From the NCBI GenBank assembly GCA_003602285.1, contig QZVU01000003.1, forward strand, positions 451,343 through 515,342: a stretch of 64,000 nucleotides of DNA. The letters run 5' to 3'. Source of the stretch: Arthrobacter frigidicola (lineage in GTDB: Bacteria > Actinomycetota > Actinomycetes > Actinomycetales > Micrococcaceae). Every line of letters starts with the position of its first letter. Position 1 is the stretch's first letter. The notes under the pieces were generated by a model. It was not told where the DNA came from and did no database searches. It saw only the letters and a program-made list of their open reading frames with translations. A program made the translations under genes and the position numbers. Shown here piece by piece: positions 8,514 to 16,506 of this stretch.

Positions 8514-9383
8514 ATGACTGATACCCCCCACACGTCAACGACTCTGTCCCCCACCATCGACCTCAAGGACCTCGGGACGGTCCACCGGCTGGGCTTTGGC
8601 GCCATGCGCATCACCGGCCCGGGCATCTGGGGTGAGCCGGCACACCGCGGCACTGCCATCGACGTCGTGCGCCGTGCCGTCGAGCTCGGGGTGGACTTCA
8701 TCGACACCGCGGACTCCTACGGGCCCGACGTCAGCGAGGAGATCCTGGCCGAGGCCCTCTACCCCTACCCGGAGGGCGTGCGCATCGCCACGAAGGTCGG
8801 CTTCACCCGGCCCGGCCCCAACCGGTGGGTCGCTGTCGGCCGCCCCGAATACCTGCGTCAGCAGACCGAACTCAGTCTCCGCAAGCTCCGCGTGGACTCC
8901 CTCGACCTGCTCCAGCTGCACCGGATCGATTCCAAGGTCGACGCCGGCGAGCAGTTCGCCACCCTCCGCGACCTCCAGCAGGAAGGCAAGGTGAAGGCCC
9001 TCGGCCTGTCCGAGGTCACGGTGGACCAGCTGAAGGAGGCGGAGAAGTACTTTCCAGTCTCTACCGTGCAGAACCGGTACAACCTCACCGACCGCACCTC
9101 CGAGGACGTCCTGAACTACGCCACGGAGAACGGGATCGGCTTCATCCCCTGGGCGCCGATCTCGGCCGGCGAGCTGGCCCTCCCCGGCGGCCCGGTGGAC
9201 GAGGCAGCCCGGCGGCTGAATGCCAGCGCATCCCAGGTCGCCCTGGCCTGGCTGCTGCGCCGTTCGCCGGTGATGATGCCGATCCCGGGCACGGGCTCCA
9301 TCGATCACCTCGAGGACAATATGGGCGCCCTCGAAATCGCGCTCGATGACGCAACCTACGCGCAGCTCGAATCCGCCCGGTGA
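8514..9383 (+). CDS. Aldo/keto reductase
   Basis: This 289-residue TIM-barrel oxidoreductase has the AKR catalytic tetrad Asp64 and Tyr69 (FIDTADSYG), Lys94 (IATKVGF) and His136 (LLQLHRID). The C-terminal NADPH-binding part shows ASQVALAWLLRRSPVMMPIP and the GTGSIDHLEDN phosphate-binding loop. The substrate is unknown; the family reduces aldehydes and ketones with NADPH. There is no clear Shine-Dalgarno site before ATG 8514, so translation may be weak or leaderless. Confidence 0.92.
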   Translation: MTDTPHTSTTLSPTIDLKDLGTVHRLGFGAMRITGPGIWGEPAHRGTAIDVVRRAVELGVDFIDTADSYGPDVSEEILAEALYPYPEGVRIATKVGFTRPGPNRWVAVGRPEYLRQQTELSLRKLRVDSLDLLQLHRIDSKVDAGEQFATLRDLQQEGKVKALGLSEVTVDQLKEAEKYFPVSTVQNRYNLTDRTSEDVLNYATENGIGFIPWAPISAGELALPGGPVDEAARRLNASASQVALAWLLRRSPVMMPIPGTGSIDHLEDNMGALEIALDDATYAQLESAR

Positions 9384-9492
9384 CGCTCCAGGCTGAACCG
9401 GGCATAAATACCGGCCCGGGTAGGCTGAATCCAAGGACACCAATCAACCGATCGGCGTGCCCGCTGGGCGCGCCCGTGAAGGAGTACAACCC

Positions 9493-10194
9493 ATGGCCCG
9501 AATCCTGATGGTCGTATCGTCCGCCGACGCCCTCACCATGAAAGACGGCAGCTCCCACCCGACCGGCGTCTGGGCCGAAGAGCTCGTCGTCGCGCACCGC
9601 ACCCTCCGTGAGGCCGGGCACTCGGTGCAGCTCGCCTCCCCCGGCGGGGTCAAGCCGACGATCGACGCGGCGAGCCTCGACCCGGAGCAGATCGGCGGCG
9701 CCGCCAAGGCCGAGGACTTCCGCTCCTACCTCGCGGACATCGACAACGAGCTTTCCTCTCCCCTGGTCCTGGCGCACGTCAGCGCGTCCGACTTCGACGG
9801 CGTCGTGATGCCCGGCGGCCACGGCCCCATGGCCGACCTCGCGGAGAACAAAGATTTCGGCCGGATCCTCGTGGAGACCAACAAGGCGGGCAAGGTCATC
9901 GCACCGTTCTGCCACGGCCCGGCCGGCCTGCTCAGCGCCGTGGACGAGGATGGCGGCTTTGCATTCGCCGGACGGCGCATGACAGTGTTCACCAACGAGG
10001 AGGAGCTCGCGGGCGGCACCGGCGAGAACACCCCCTGGTTCGTCGAGGACGTGCTGCGCGAGCGGGGCGCGGTCCTTGAGACCTCGGCCGCGTGGAGCAG
10101 CGCCGTGGTGCGGGACGGCAACCTGATCACCGGGCAGAACCCGCAGTCGAGCGAGGATGTCGCCAAGGAAGTCATCAAGGCTCTCGCCGAGTAA
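9493..10194 (+). CDS. DJ-1/PfpI (Hsp31-like) protein
   Basis: ATG 9493 is chosen over an upstream in-frame ATG at 9457 because AAGGAG lies 8 bases before it. The 233-residue protein begins ARILMVVSSADALTMKDG and carries the nucleophile elbow IAPFCHGPAGLL with Cys140, plus the GGHGPMADL loop. It matches the Hsp31/YhbO-type glutamine-amidotransferase-like class, whose members act as glyoxalase III, protein deglycase or chaperone. The exact activity is not decided by sequence. A strong hairpin terminator follows. Confidence 0.9.
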   Translation: MARILMVVSSADALTMKDGSSHPTGVWAEELVVAHRTLREAGHSVQLASPGGVKPTIDAASLDPEQIGGAAKAEDFRSYLADIDNELSSPLVLAHVSASDFDGVVMPGGHGPMADLAENKDFGRILVETNKAGKVIAPFCHGPAGLLSAVDEDGGFAFAGRRMTVFTNEEELAGGTGENTPWFVEDVLRERGAVLETSAAWSSAVVRDGNLITGQNPQSSEDVAKEVIKALAE

Positions 10195-10227
10195 GCTCCG
10201 AGGCGTCCGCAGCTGGACGAAACGAGT

Positions 10228-10257
10228 GCGGGCGGCCACCGAAGGGTGACCGCCCGC
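10228..10257. terminator. Hairpin terminator (GCGGGCGGCCACC type)
   Basis: GCGGGCGGCCACC (10228-10240), a four-base loop and GGTGACCGCCCGC (10245-10257) form a 13-bp stem with one mismatch. It lies between convergent genes. The same stem, with another loop, recurs at 14682-14711. There is no T tract, as is common in actinobacteria. Confidence 0.7.
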
Positions 10258-10296
10258 CGTCGTTCCCGATGTTCGATGTCCCGGGTCAGTGCCGGA

Positions 10297-11094
10297 TCAG
10301 CCGTACAGCGCCGGGCGCATGCAGGTGAGGTAGGTGTTCAGGCCGCGTGCCCTGTCCACCTCCAACCGATCGACCTCGGCGACGAGCAGTTCCTCCCCGC
10401 CGCCGGCGATCCCGAGGAAGGTGCCATACGGACTCGCGATGCTGCTGAGCCCCGTGAAGTCGGGGCCCGTGTGGTTGGCGTAGGCGATGTAGACGCCGTT
10501 CTCTAGCGCACGGGCCGGCACCAGCAGGGTGGAGATCCGTTCCGCGTTGTAGGTCAGTTCCGGCGGACGCCCGCCGACATCCCCTGTCGTCGGAACGGCC
10601 GTGGGGATGCACAGCAGGTCGGCACCGCGCCGTGCCGCGCTGCGTGAAAACTCCGGGAATTCAATGTCGTAGCAGATGCCCAGCGCCACGGAGAGACCCA
10701 TCAGGGGCACCACGTCCGGCAGGTCGTTTCCCGGTGTGAAGACCGACTTCTCCTCGGGTCCGAACAGGTGCGATTTCCGGTACCGGGTAAGTTCCACCCC
10801 CTGCCGGTCGAACAGCGAGGCACTGATGTGGTGCCGGTCCCCCGCGGCCTCGACGGTCGATCCGACGAGCGCGATGCCGTGCCGGCGGGCGATACCGGCC
10901 AGTTCAGCCCGGATGCCTTCCCCGTCCGAACCGACAACGCGCGCCGGGGCGTAACCGGTGGCGAAGAGCTCGGGGGTCACCAGGAGCTCCGCCCCCTGTT
11001 CCGCGGCGCGCGCGGCATAGTCGTCGATGCGGCGCAGGTTCTCCTCGACGGCGTTGACCGCCCCCTCGGCCTGCAGCACTGCCATTGCCGGCAC
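10297..11094 (-). CDS. Nitrilase-superfamily carbon-nitrogen hydrolase
   Basis: The 265-residue protein carries the nitrilase catalytic triad Glu42 (TPELF), Lys107 (YRKSHLF) and Cys141 (GICYDIEFPE). It therefore cleaves an amide, nitrile or carbamoyl C-N bond in the cytoplasm. It is transcribed away from a permease, dehydrogenase and TetR set, and the shared intergenic region holds a 19-bp palindrome at 11195-11213. This suggests the nitrilase handles a compound imported by the NCS1 permease. Omega-amidase, carbamoylputrescine amidase or beta-ureidopropionase-like activities are all possible. Confidence 0.88.
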   Translation of the reverse strand: MPAMAVLQAEGAVNAVEENLRRIDDYAARAAEQGAELLVTPELFATGYAPARVVGSDGEGIRAELAGIARRHGIALVGSTVEAAGDRHHISASLFDRQGVELTRYRKSHLFGPEEKSVFTPGNDLPDVVPLMGLSVALGICYDIEFPEFSRSAARRGADLLCIPTAVPTTGDVGGRPPELTYNAERISTLLVPARALENGVYIAYANHTGPDFTGLSSIASPYGTFLGIAGGGEELLVAEVDRLEVDRARGLNTYLTCMRPALYG

Positions 11095-11194
11095 GGCTCC
11101 TCCTGCCCAGGGGTCCGCCCGCCCCGGCGTAACACCTGAAAAATCGAACGAAATCCATTGACAGCCTTCATGATAGGCACAACTATTGGTCGAT

Positions 11195-11213
11195 AACCGA
11201 ATGACATTCGATT
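11195..11213. promoter_or_regulatory. Palindromic operator candidate between nitrilase and permease genes
   Basis: AACCGAATGACATTCGATT is a 19-bp inverted repeat with a perfect GAATG-A-CATTC core; 8 of 9 arm positions pair. It lies 18 bases before the ATG at 11231 and downstream of a TTGACA at 11158-11163. The TetR protein encoded at the end of the same gene set (14062-14703) is the obvious candidate binder, by inference. Confidence 0.6.
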
Positions 11214-11230
11214 ATTGGAGACCCGGACCA

Positions 11231-11404
11231 ATGGATTCAGCTGACACCACGACGGCGGCCGAGCTTCGCCGGCGGCTCGCCGAAATCTCGGCCCACGAAC
11301 AAGGCGATCCGTCGCGGAATGCCCTCTCGAGGCGGGACCTCGGCCTGTTCACGGCCGTGACCCTCGGCATCACCCTGCTTGGCTTCCTGGTGCTGGCCCT
11401 GTGA
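11231..11404 (+). CDS. 57-aa single-span membrane protein coupled to NCS1 permease
   Basis: ATG 11231 is preceded by TTGGAG at suitable spacing. The protein has a charged helical N-terminus (TAAELRRRLAEISAHEQGDP) and one C-terminal membrane span (GLFTAVTLGITLLGFLVLAL). Its stop overlaps the GTG start of the permease (GTGA, 11401-11404), indicating translational coupling. By analogy with small partner proteins of other transporters it may be an accessory subunit of the permease; no family is recognised, so this is inference. Confidence 0.65.
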   Translation: MDSADTTTAAELRRRLAEISAHEQGDPSRNALSRRDLGLFTAVTLGITLLGFLVLAL

Positions 11405-12867
11405 GCACTGCACGCGGCGAGCGCGGCAGGCCTGTAACGGACGGTGAAAACGGCGGATCCCTCGGTTCGCTCCCCCTGCTCCGCAAAGAGCGGATCTGGA
11501 ACGGATCCGACTTCACCGGCGTCAATATCAGCCTTGCCATCGCCACCTGGGCGTTCCTCGTCGGCGGCTCAACGGCACTGCTTGTCGGCTTCCAGCAGGG
11601 CATCGCCGCCATGGTCATCGGCAATGCGATCGGCCTTGGCTTCATGATCCTCGCCAGCGTCGTGGCGAGCCAGCGCTACGGCGTCGAGCAGTACACCATC
11701 CTCCGGCCGGTGTTCGGGCTGGTCGGGGTGGGCATCCTTGTCTTCACCGTCATCCTGATCACCGAGATGGGCTGGTCGTCGCTGCTCGCGATCATGGTGG
11801 GCCGGGCCGTCACCCAGGTGTCGAACTCGACCTTCAGCACCGACTTCGGCCCGGAGAGCCTCATGGTGACGTTCTTCGCGCTGATGGCCATTGCCATCTC
11901 CTGGTGGATCCTCTCCCGCGGGCCGGTGACCATCGGCCGGTTCAACAAGTTCATCGCCCCGGGGCTGATCGTCGTCACGGTGTTCCTGATGATCTTCCTC
12001 GTCCTCAACACCTCGTGGGATGCACTCCTCACCGCGGCGCCGCTGGCGCCGTTCGAGGACGACCGCCTCAACTTCGCCCTGGCCGTGGAGTTCAACGCCG
12101 GCGTCGGGGTGTCCTGGTACCCGGTGATGGGCTCGCTCGCCCGCCTGACCAAGACACCGCGGGCGGCCCTGTGGCCCTCCTACGGCGGACTGCTCGGTGC
12201 CACCCTGATCGCGCAGATCGTCGGCATGGCTGCGGCCCTGACCCTCGGGGACTCCGACCCGACGGTCTGGATGCTTCCCTTCGGCGGACCCCTGCTCGGC
12301 GCCTTCATCCTGCTGTTCATCGCCTTCGCCAACATCACCAGCACCTCCTCCATCGTCTACTCCACGGTGCTTGCCCTCCGGCAGGCCAGCGGAAACCTGC
12401 TTTCGCGGGTGCGGTGGGCGTGGCTGTGCGCCGCGTTCTTCGTCCTGCCGGCCATCCTCGCCTTCTTCCCGGGCTTCATGTACGAGCAGTTCATGGTTTT
12501 CGTGACCCTCAGCGGGGCCTTCCTCGCCCCGATGTGCGGAGCGATCATCGCCGACTACTTCGTGCTGCGCCGCCAGCGGGTCGAACTCGAGCACCTCTAC
12601 CGGCACCGCAGCGACAGCGTCTACCACTTCTCCGGCGGGATCAACTGGGCCGGGCTGGGGGCGGTGGCGGCCGGAGCCGTCTTCTACCTGGTGATCTACA
12701 ACCCCGTTACGCTCACCACCCTGCCGGTCTTCAGCTACATCACCGCCTCCCTGCCCTCTGCCATCGTCGGGGCCGTCGTCTACTACGCACTCGCCCGCGT
12801 TCTGTATGTCCGCCGGGGTATCGGCGGCTACGCATCCGCCGCGGCGAAGATTGAGGAACGCGCATGA
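11401..12867 (+). CDS. NCS1-family permease (cytosine/purine/hydantoin type)
   Basis: The 488-residue integral membrane protein has about 12 hydrophobic segments. Its N-terminal motif WNGSDFTGVNISLAIATWAF and the later VEFNAGVGVSWYPVMGSLAR are typical of the nucleobase:cation symporter-1 family, which imports cytosine, purines, allantoin, hydantoins or related N-heterocycles. The start is GTG 11401 overlapping the small membrane protein, and its stop overlaps the dehydrogenase start (ATGA, 12864-12867). The substrate is not fixed by sequence; linkage to a nitrilase and a zinc dehydrogenase suggests a catabolic nitrogen compound. Confidence 0.88.
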   Translation: MSTARGERGRPVTDGENGGSLGSLPLLRKERIWNGSDFTGVNISLAIATWAFLVGGSTALLVGFQQGIAAMVIGNAIGLGFMILASVVASQRYGVEQYTILRPVFGLVGVGILVFTVILITEMGWSSLLAIMVGRAVTQVSNSTFSTDFGPESLMVTFFALMAIAISWWILSRGPVTIGRFNKFIAPGLIVVTVFLMIFLVLNTSWDALLTAAPLAPFEDDRLNFALAVEFNAGVGVSWYPVMGSLARLTKTPRAALWPSYGGLLGATLIAQIVGMAAALTLGDSDPTVWMLPFGGPLLGAFILLFIAFANITSTSSIVYSTVLALRQASGNLLSRVRWAWLCAAFFVLPAILAFFPGFMYEQFMVFVTLSGAFLAPMCGAIIADYFVLRRQRVELEHLYRHRSDSVYHFSGGINWAGLGAVAAGAVFYLVIYNPVTLTTLPVFSYITASLPSAIVGAVVYYALARVLYVRRGIGGYASAAAKIEERA

Positions 12868-13961
12868 GCCGCCTCTCCCGCGCTGCGGTACACCGGGCCG
12901 GTACGCGGAACCTCGACCTGACCAGTGTCGAGGTGGCCGACCCCGGCCCGGGAACCGTCCTGGTCCGCATGGGAGCCTCGGGGGTCTGCGGGTCGGACCG
13001 CCATGTGCTCGACGGCGACTGGACCTTGCCCTCCCCCACCGTGATGGGCCACGAAGGGGCCGGCACCGTCGAGGCGGTCGGCGAGGGCGTCACCGACGTC
13101 GCCGTCGGCGATTCCGTCATCCTCTCCTGGTTCTACCCCTGCCGGCGCTGCACGGCCTGCGTCTCGGGGAGGTCCTACGTGTGCACGGGCAGCCGGTCGG
13201 AGGAGTGCCTGCTGCCGGACGGCAGCACCCCGCTCTCCCTCGACGGCGCGAGGGCGTTCCCGTACCTGAGCGTCGGTTCGATGAGCGAGTACGCAGTGGT
13301 CCCCGAGGCAGGCGCCATCCGCATCCCGAGGGAGGTGCCCTTCGACGTCGCGAGCCTCATCGGCTGCTCCGTCGCGACCGGCTTCGGTGCTGTTGTGAAC
13401 GACGCCGGGGTGGAGGCCGGGACCTCGGCCGTCGTGGTGGGGACCGGAGGGGTTGGCCTCTCGATCATCATGGCGCTGCAGCTCGTCGGCGCGAATCCGA
13501 TCATCGCCGTGGACCTGAGCGAGGAAAAGCTCGTGGCGGCGAAGGCCTTCGGCGCCACCCATACCTTGACGCCCTCGGACGGGCTCGCTGAGGAGATCCA
13601 CCGGCTGACGAGCGGTGGGGCTGCGTACGCCTTCGAGGCGATCGGGCGGGTCTCGACCATCGAGTCCCTTCCGTCACTGATCGCGGCCGGGGGCAAGGCT
13701 GTGATCGTTGGCCTTCCTCCCGAGGACTCCCCCATCTCCATCGACGCGCTGGCGCTAGCCGAGAGCGGAAAGTCCCTCATCGGGTCCAACTATGGTTCTA
13801 CGGTGCCCGGCCGGGATTTCCCCCGCCTCGCCGGACTGTACCTCGCGGGGCGCCTGCCCGTTGATCGGCTCATCTCGCATCGGATTAAGCTGAACGAGGT
13901 CAATGAGGCCTTCGAGGCGATGCGCCGGGGCGAGCGGGCCCGGAGCGTAATCGTGTTCTAG
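12864..13961 (+). CDS. Zinc-dependent alcohol dehydrogenase (MDR family)
   Basis: The 365-residue medium-chain dehydrogenase has a catalytic zinc site (GVCGSDRHVL, GHEGAGTVEAVGEGV) and a structural-zinc lobe region (CRRCTACVSGRSYVC). The Rossmann NAD-binding motif is VVGTGGVGLSII. The start overlaps the permease stop by four bases, so it is translated with it. It likely oxidises an alcohol or reduces an aldehyde from the transported compound. A 27-bp duplicated hairpin follows before the TetR gene. Confidence 0.9.
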   Translation: MSRLSRAAVHRAGTRNLDLTSVEVADPGPGTVLVRMGASGVCGSDRHVLDGDWTLPSPTVMGHEGAGTVEAVGEGVTDVAVGDSVILSWFYPCRRCTACVSGRSYVCTGSRSEECLLPDGSTPLSLDGARAFPYLSVGSMSEYAVVPEAGAIRIPREVPFDVASLIGCSVATGFGAVVNDAGVEAGTSAVVVGTGGVGLSIIMALQLVGANPIIAVDLSEEKLVAAKAFGATHTLTPSDGLAEEIHRLTSGGAAYAFEAIGRVSTIESLPSLIAAGGKAVIVGLPPEDSPISIDALALAESGKSLIGSNYGSTVPGRDFPRLAGLYLAGRLPVDRLISHRIKLNEVNEAFEAMRRGERARSVIVF

Positions 13962-13968
13962 GACTGCC

Positions 13969-14022
13969 GGCGGGCCTTCCGCCGGTACGGATGACGGCGG
14001 GCCTTCCGCCGGTACGGATGAC
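13969..14022 (+). repeat. 27-bp perfect tandem duplication with hairpins
   Basis: Two identical 27-bp units (13969-13995, 13996-14022) each contain the stem GGCGG-gcctt-CCGCC; with flanking bases the first forms CCGGCGG/CCGCCGG. They lie between the dehydrogenase and TetR genes and may act as an attenuator, lowering expression of the downstream regulator. The second copy is recent, as no base has changed. Confidence 0.85.
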
Positions 14023-14061
14023 GGCGGAGGTGCGGCAGCGCACCCCAGGACGGGAGGGACC

Positions 14062-14703
14062 ATGGGGCGTCCACGCCAGGCGATCCTGTCGCCCGAGAAG
14101 ATCTACCGGGCAGCCCTTGAGCTGGTTGACGAATTTGGGGACTTCACCCTGCCCGGCCTGGCGCAGCGGCTGAACGTCAGCCCATCCTCCATCTACCACC
14201 ACGTCCAGGGACGTCCGGAGATCATTAACGGCATCCGTTCAGTCATTGGGTCGGACGCGCTGGCGTCGGGTGATTTCTTCAGCGCCGGACCGGCCTGGCA
14301 GGACCGCGCCGCGGCGTGGGCGCGCAGCTACCGCAGCGCGCTGGGCCAGCACGCCAAGGCCATCCCGCTGCTGGTCGGCGAGGCAGTGACGGACAAGGCC
14401 ACCCTCGATATCTATGAAGAGCTCGCCGCCCTGTTGGCCGGGGCTGGCTTTGGGCCAAATCACGTGGTCGTCGCCGTCACGGCGCTCGACAGCTTTCTGC
14501 TGGGGTCCGCCCTGGACTGGGCGTCCCCGGAGTCGGCGTGGGTGGCCGATCCCGCTGCGCAGCCCGCTCTCCACGAAGCCTTCGCCCAGGCCTCCCTTGA
14601 GGGACGGCGCTCCGACCTCGGATTCGAGGTCGGAGTGAGGGCGATCATCACTCAGCTGGAGACGCTCCTGCCCGAACGCCAGCGGGCGGCCACCAGTAGG
14701 TGA
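14062..14703 (+). CDS. TetR-family transcriptional regulator
   Basis: This 213-residue protein has an N-terminal HTH (FTLPGLAQRLNVSPSSIYHH, about residues 28-48) in the TetR arrangement and an all-helical ligand domain resembling the TetR_C class. GGGAGGG precedes ATG 14062. It lies at the end of the small-membrane-protein/NCS1/dehydrogenase set and is the likely repressor of it and of the nitrilase, acting at the 11195-11213 palindrome. The last codons and stop form part of a hairpin terminator (14682-14711). Confidence 0.88.
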   Translation: MGRPRQAILSPEKIYRAALELVDEFGDFTLPGLAQRLNVSPSSIYHHVQGRPEIINGIRSVIGSDALASGDFFSAGPAWQDRAAAWARSYRSALGQHAKAIPLLVGEAVTDKATLDIYEELAALLAGAGFGPNHVVVAVTALDSFLLGSALDWASPESAWVADPAAQPALHEAFAQASLEGRRSDLGFEVGVRAIITQLETLLPERQRAATSR

Positions 14704-14711
14704 CCGCCCGC
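14682..14711. terminator. Hairpin terminator overlapping the TetR stop codon
   Basis: GCGGGCGGCCACC (14682-14694), loop AGTA, and GGTGACCGCCCGC (14699-14711) form the same 13-bp stem as at 10228-10257. The TGA stop of the TetR gene lies inside the right arm. It serves convergent genes. Confidence 0.7.
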
Positions 14712-14714
14712 CGT

Positions 14715-14759
14715 CGTTCGATGATGACGCGTTCGATGATAAAGCGTTCGATGGTGAAG
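14715..14759. repeat. 15-bp tandem repeat, three copies plus partial
   Basis: CGTTCGATGATGACG (14715), CGTTCGATGATAAAG (14730) and CGTTCGATGGTGAAG (14745) are diverged tandem copies, followed by a partial copy. They fill the gap between the terminator hairpin and the end of the GH13 gene; no function is evident. Confidence 0.75.
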
Positions 14760-14800
14760 CGTCGGATGCGCCATCGCGCGGTGTTCCCGCAGTCGAGTGT

Positions 14801-16474
14801 TTAGGCCTCCGCGACAACCCACGCGGTGGTGTCGGTGGGAAGCTTCCCGTCAGCCAGGGGCGCGCTGCTCACAACCACCCGGCCCGCCGGCAGGTCAACC
14901 GGGTCGGCGCCGAAGTTGGTCACCGAGTGCCAGCCGCCGGAGCGGGTGAAGTGAAGGACCTCCCGTGCCGAGGGAACCCAGTCGAGCTGCTCGGTGGTCT
15001 GGAGTTCCCGGCGCAGTGCCAGGGCACGGCGGTAGAGGTTCAGGGTGGAGTCCCCGCCCTCCTCCTGCACCTCGACGGCGGAGTCGGAGAACCAGTCCGG
15101 CTGCGGCAGGTGGGCCGTGTGTCCCCCGAAGCCGAAGGAGGGCCCGTCGGCGGTCCAGGGCAGCGGCACCCGGCACCCGTCGCGGCCGACCTCGACGCCC
15201 GGGTTGCGGAAGAACGTCGGGTCCTGGCGCGCCTCGTCGGCGATATCGGCCACCTCGTGCAGGCCCAGCTCCTCACCCTGGTACAGGTAGGCCGAGCCGG
15301 GCAGCCCGAACATCAGCAGGGACGCGGCGCGGGCGCGCCGGAGGCCGCGTTCAGCGTCCAGCTCCGGGGTGGTTCCACCGCTGAGGAGCCAGTCGATGCC
15401 GGTGGGCTTCCCGTCGCCGGCCGGGGGCAGTCCGTAGCGCGTGGCGTGGCGGACCACGTCGTGGTTGGAGAAGACCCAGGTCGAGGAGGCGCCGGAGTTC
15501 TCGGCCTCGGTGAGGTTGGTGGTGATGATGCTGCGGAACTGGCCGGGGTTCCAGTCGGCGCGCAGCAGATCGAAGTTGAACGCCTGGCCGAGCCCGTCGG
15601 GGCTGGCATAGCGGGCCCGCCGGGTCGCGTGGACCCAGGCCTCGGCGACGGCGGTGCGCGGCGGGTCGTACTCGTTGAACACCCGGCGCCATTCGGTGTA
15701 GATCTCGTGGACCTCGTCGCGGTCCCAGAAGGGGTGCTCGCCGTTGAGGTTTTCGTCCTCGGCGCCCAGTTCGGCCTTCGAGGGAAGCGGGTCGGTGAGG
15801 TTCTTGGTCAGCGCGTGCGCCACGTCCACCCGGAAGCCGTCGACACCGCGGTCGGACCAGAAGCGCAGCGTCTTCAGGAAGTCATCGCGCACCTCCCGGT
15901 TGTCCCAGTTGAGGTCCGGCTGCTCCGGAGCGAAGAGGTGAAGGTACCACTGGCCGTCCTCGGTGCGGTCCCAGGCGGGCCCGCCGAACACGGACTCCCA
16001 GTCCGAGGGCGGCTCCGAGCCGTCCGGGCCCTTGCCGTCGCGGAAGATGTAGCGCTCCCGGGCCGGTGATCCCTTCGGTGAGGCCAGGGCCTCACGGAAC
16101 CACTCGTGCCGGTTGGAGGTGTGGTTGGGCACGATGTCGGCGATGAGCTTGATCCCGGCCCCGTGCAGGGCGGCGACCAGTTCATCGAAGTCCTCGAGGG
16201 TTCCGAGCTTCGGGTCGACGTTGCGGTAGTCATCGACGTCGTAGCCGCCGTCGGCCAGGGCCGAGGGGTAGAACGGGCTGAGCCACACGGCGTCCACGCC
16301 CAGGGACAACAGGTACGGAACCCTCGAGGTGATGCCCTTGATGTCACCCAGACCGTCGCCGTTGGAGTCGGCGAAGCTGCGGGGGTAGATCTGGTAGACG
16401 GCGGCCTGGCGCCACCAGTTGGGATCCGACATGGAGCCGGTCTGTGCGGAAAGTTCGGCGGTGCTTGTAGCCAC
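14801..16474 (-). CDS. GH13 alpha-glucosidase
   Basis: The 557-residue enzyme has the four conserved GH13 regions: ADIVPNHTS, GFRVDVAHA (nucleophile Asp), AVAEAWV (acid/base Glu) and VFSNHDVVRHATRYG. The start YQIYPRSFADSNGDGLGDIK is typical of oligo-1,6-glucosidase/alpha-glucosidase subfamilies. There is no signal peptide, so it cleaves imported oligosaccharides in the cytoplasm. AAGGAAA precedes the ATG at 16474. It is last in the ABC sugar importer operon, 32 bases behind the second permease, and is probably controlled by the ROK repressor. Confidence 0.92.
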   Translation of the reverse strand: MATSTAELSAQTGSMSDPNWWRQAAVYQIYPRSFADSNGDGLGDIKGITSRVPYLLSLGVDAVWLSPFYPSALADGGYDVDDYRNVDPKLGTLEDFDELVAALHGAGIKLIADIVPNHTSNRHEWFREALASPKGSPARERYIFRDGKGPDGSEPPSDWESVFGGPAWDRTEDGQWYLHLFAPEQPDLNWDNREVRDDFLKTLRFWSDRGVDGFRVDVAHALTKNLTDPLPSKAELGAEDENLNGEHPFWDRDEVHEIYTEWRRVFNEYDPPRTAVAEAWVHATRRARYASPDGLGQAFNFDLLRADWNPGQFRSIITTNLTEAENSGASSTWVFSNHDVVRHATRYGLPPAGDGKPTGIDWLLSGGTTPELDAERGLRRARAASLLMFGLPGSAYLYQGEELGLHEVADIADEARQDPTFFRNPGVEVGRDGCRVPLPWTADGPSFGFGGHTAHLPQPDWFSDSAVEVQEEGGDSTLNLYRRALALRRELQTTEQLDWVPSAREVLHFTRSGGWHSVTNFGADPVDLPAGRVVVSSAPLADGKLPTDTTAWVVAEA

Positions 16475-16506
16475 GGCGGGGTTTCCTTTCGGTGTCTGGT
16501 GAGAGT

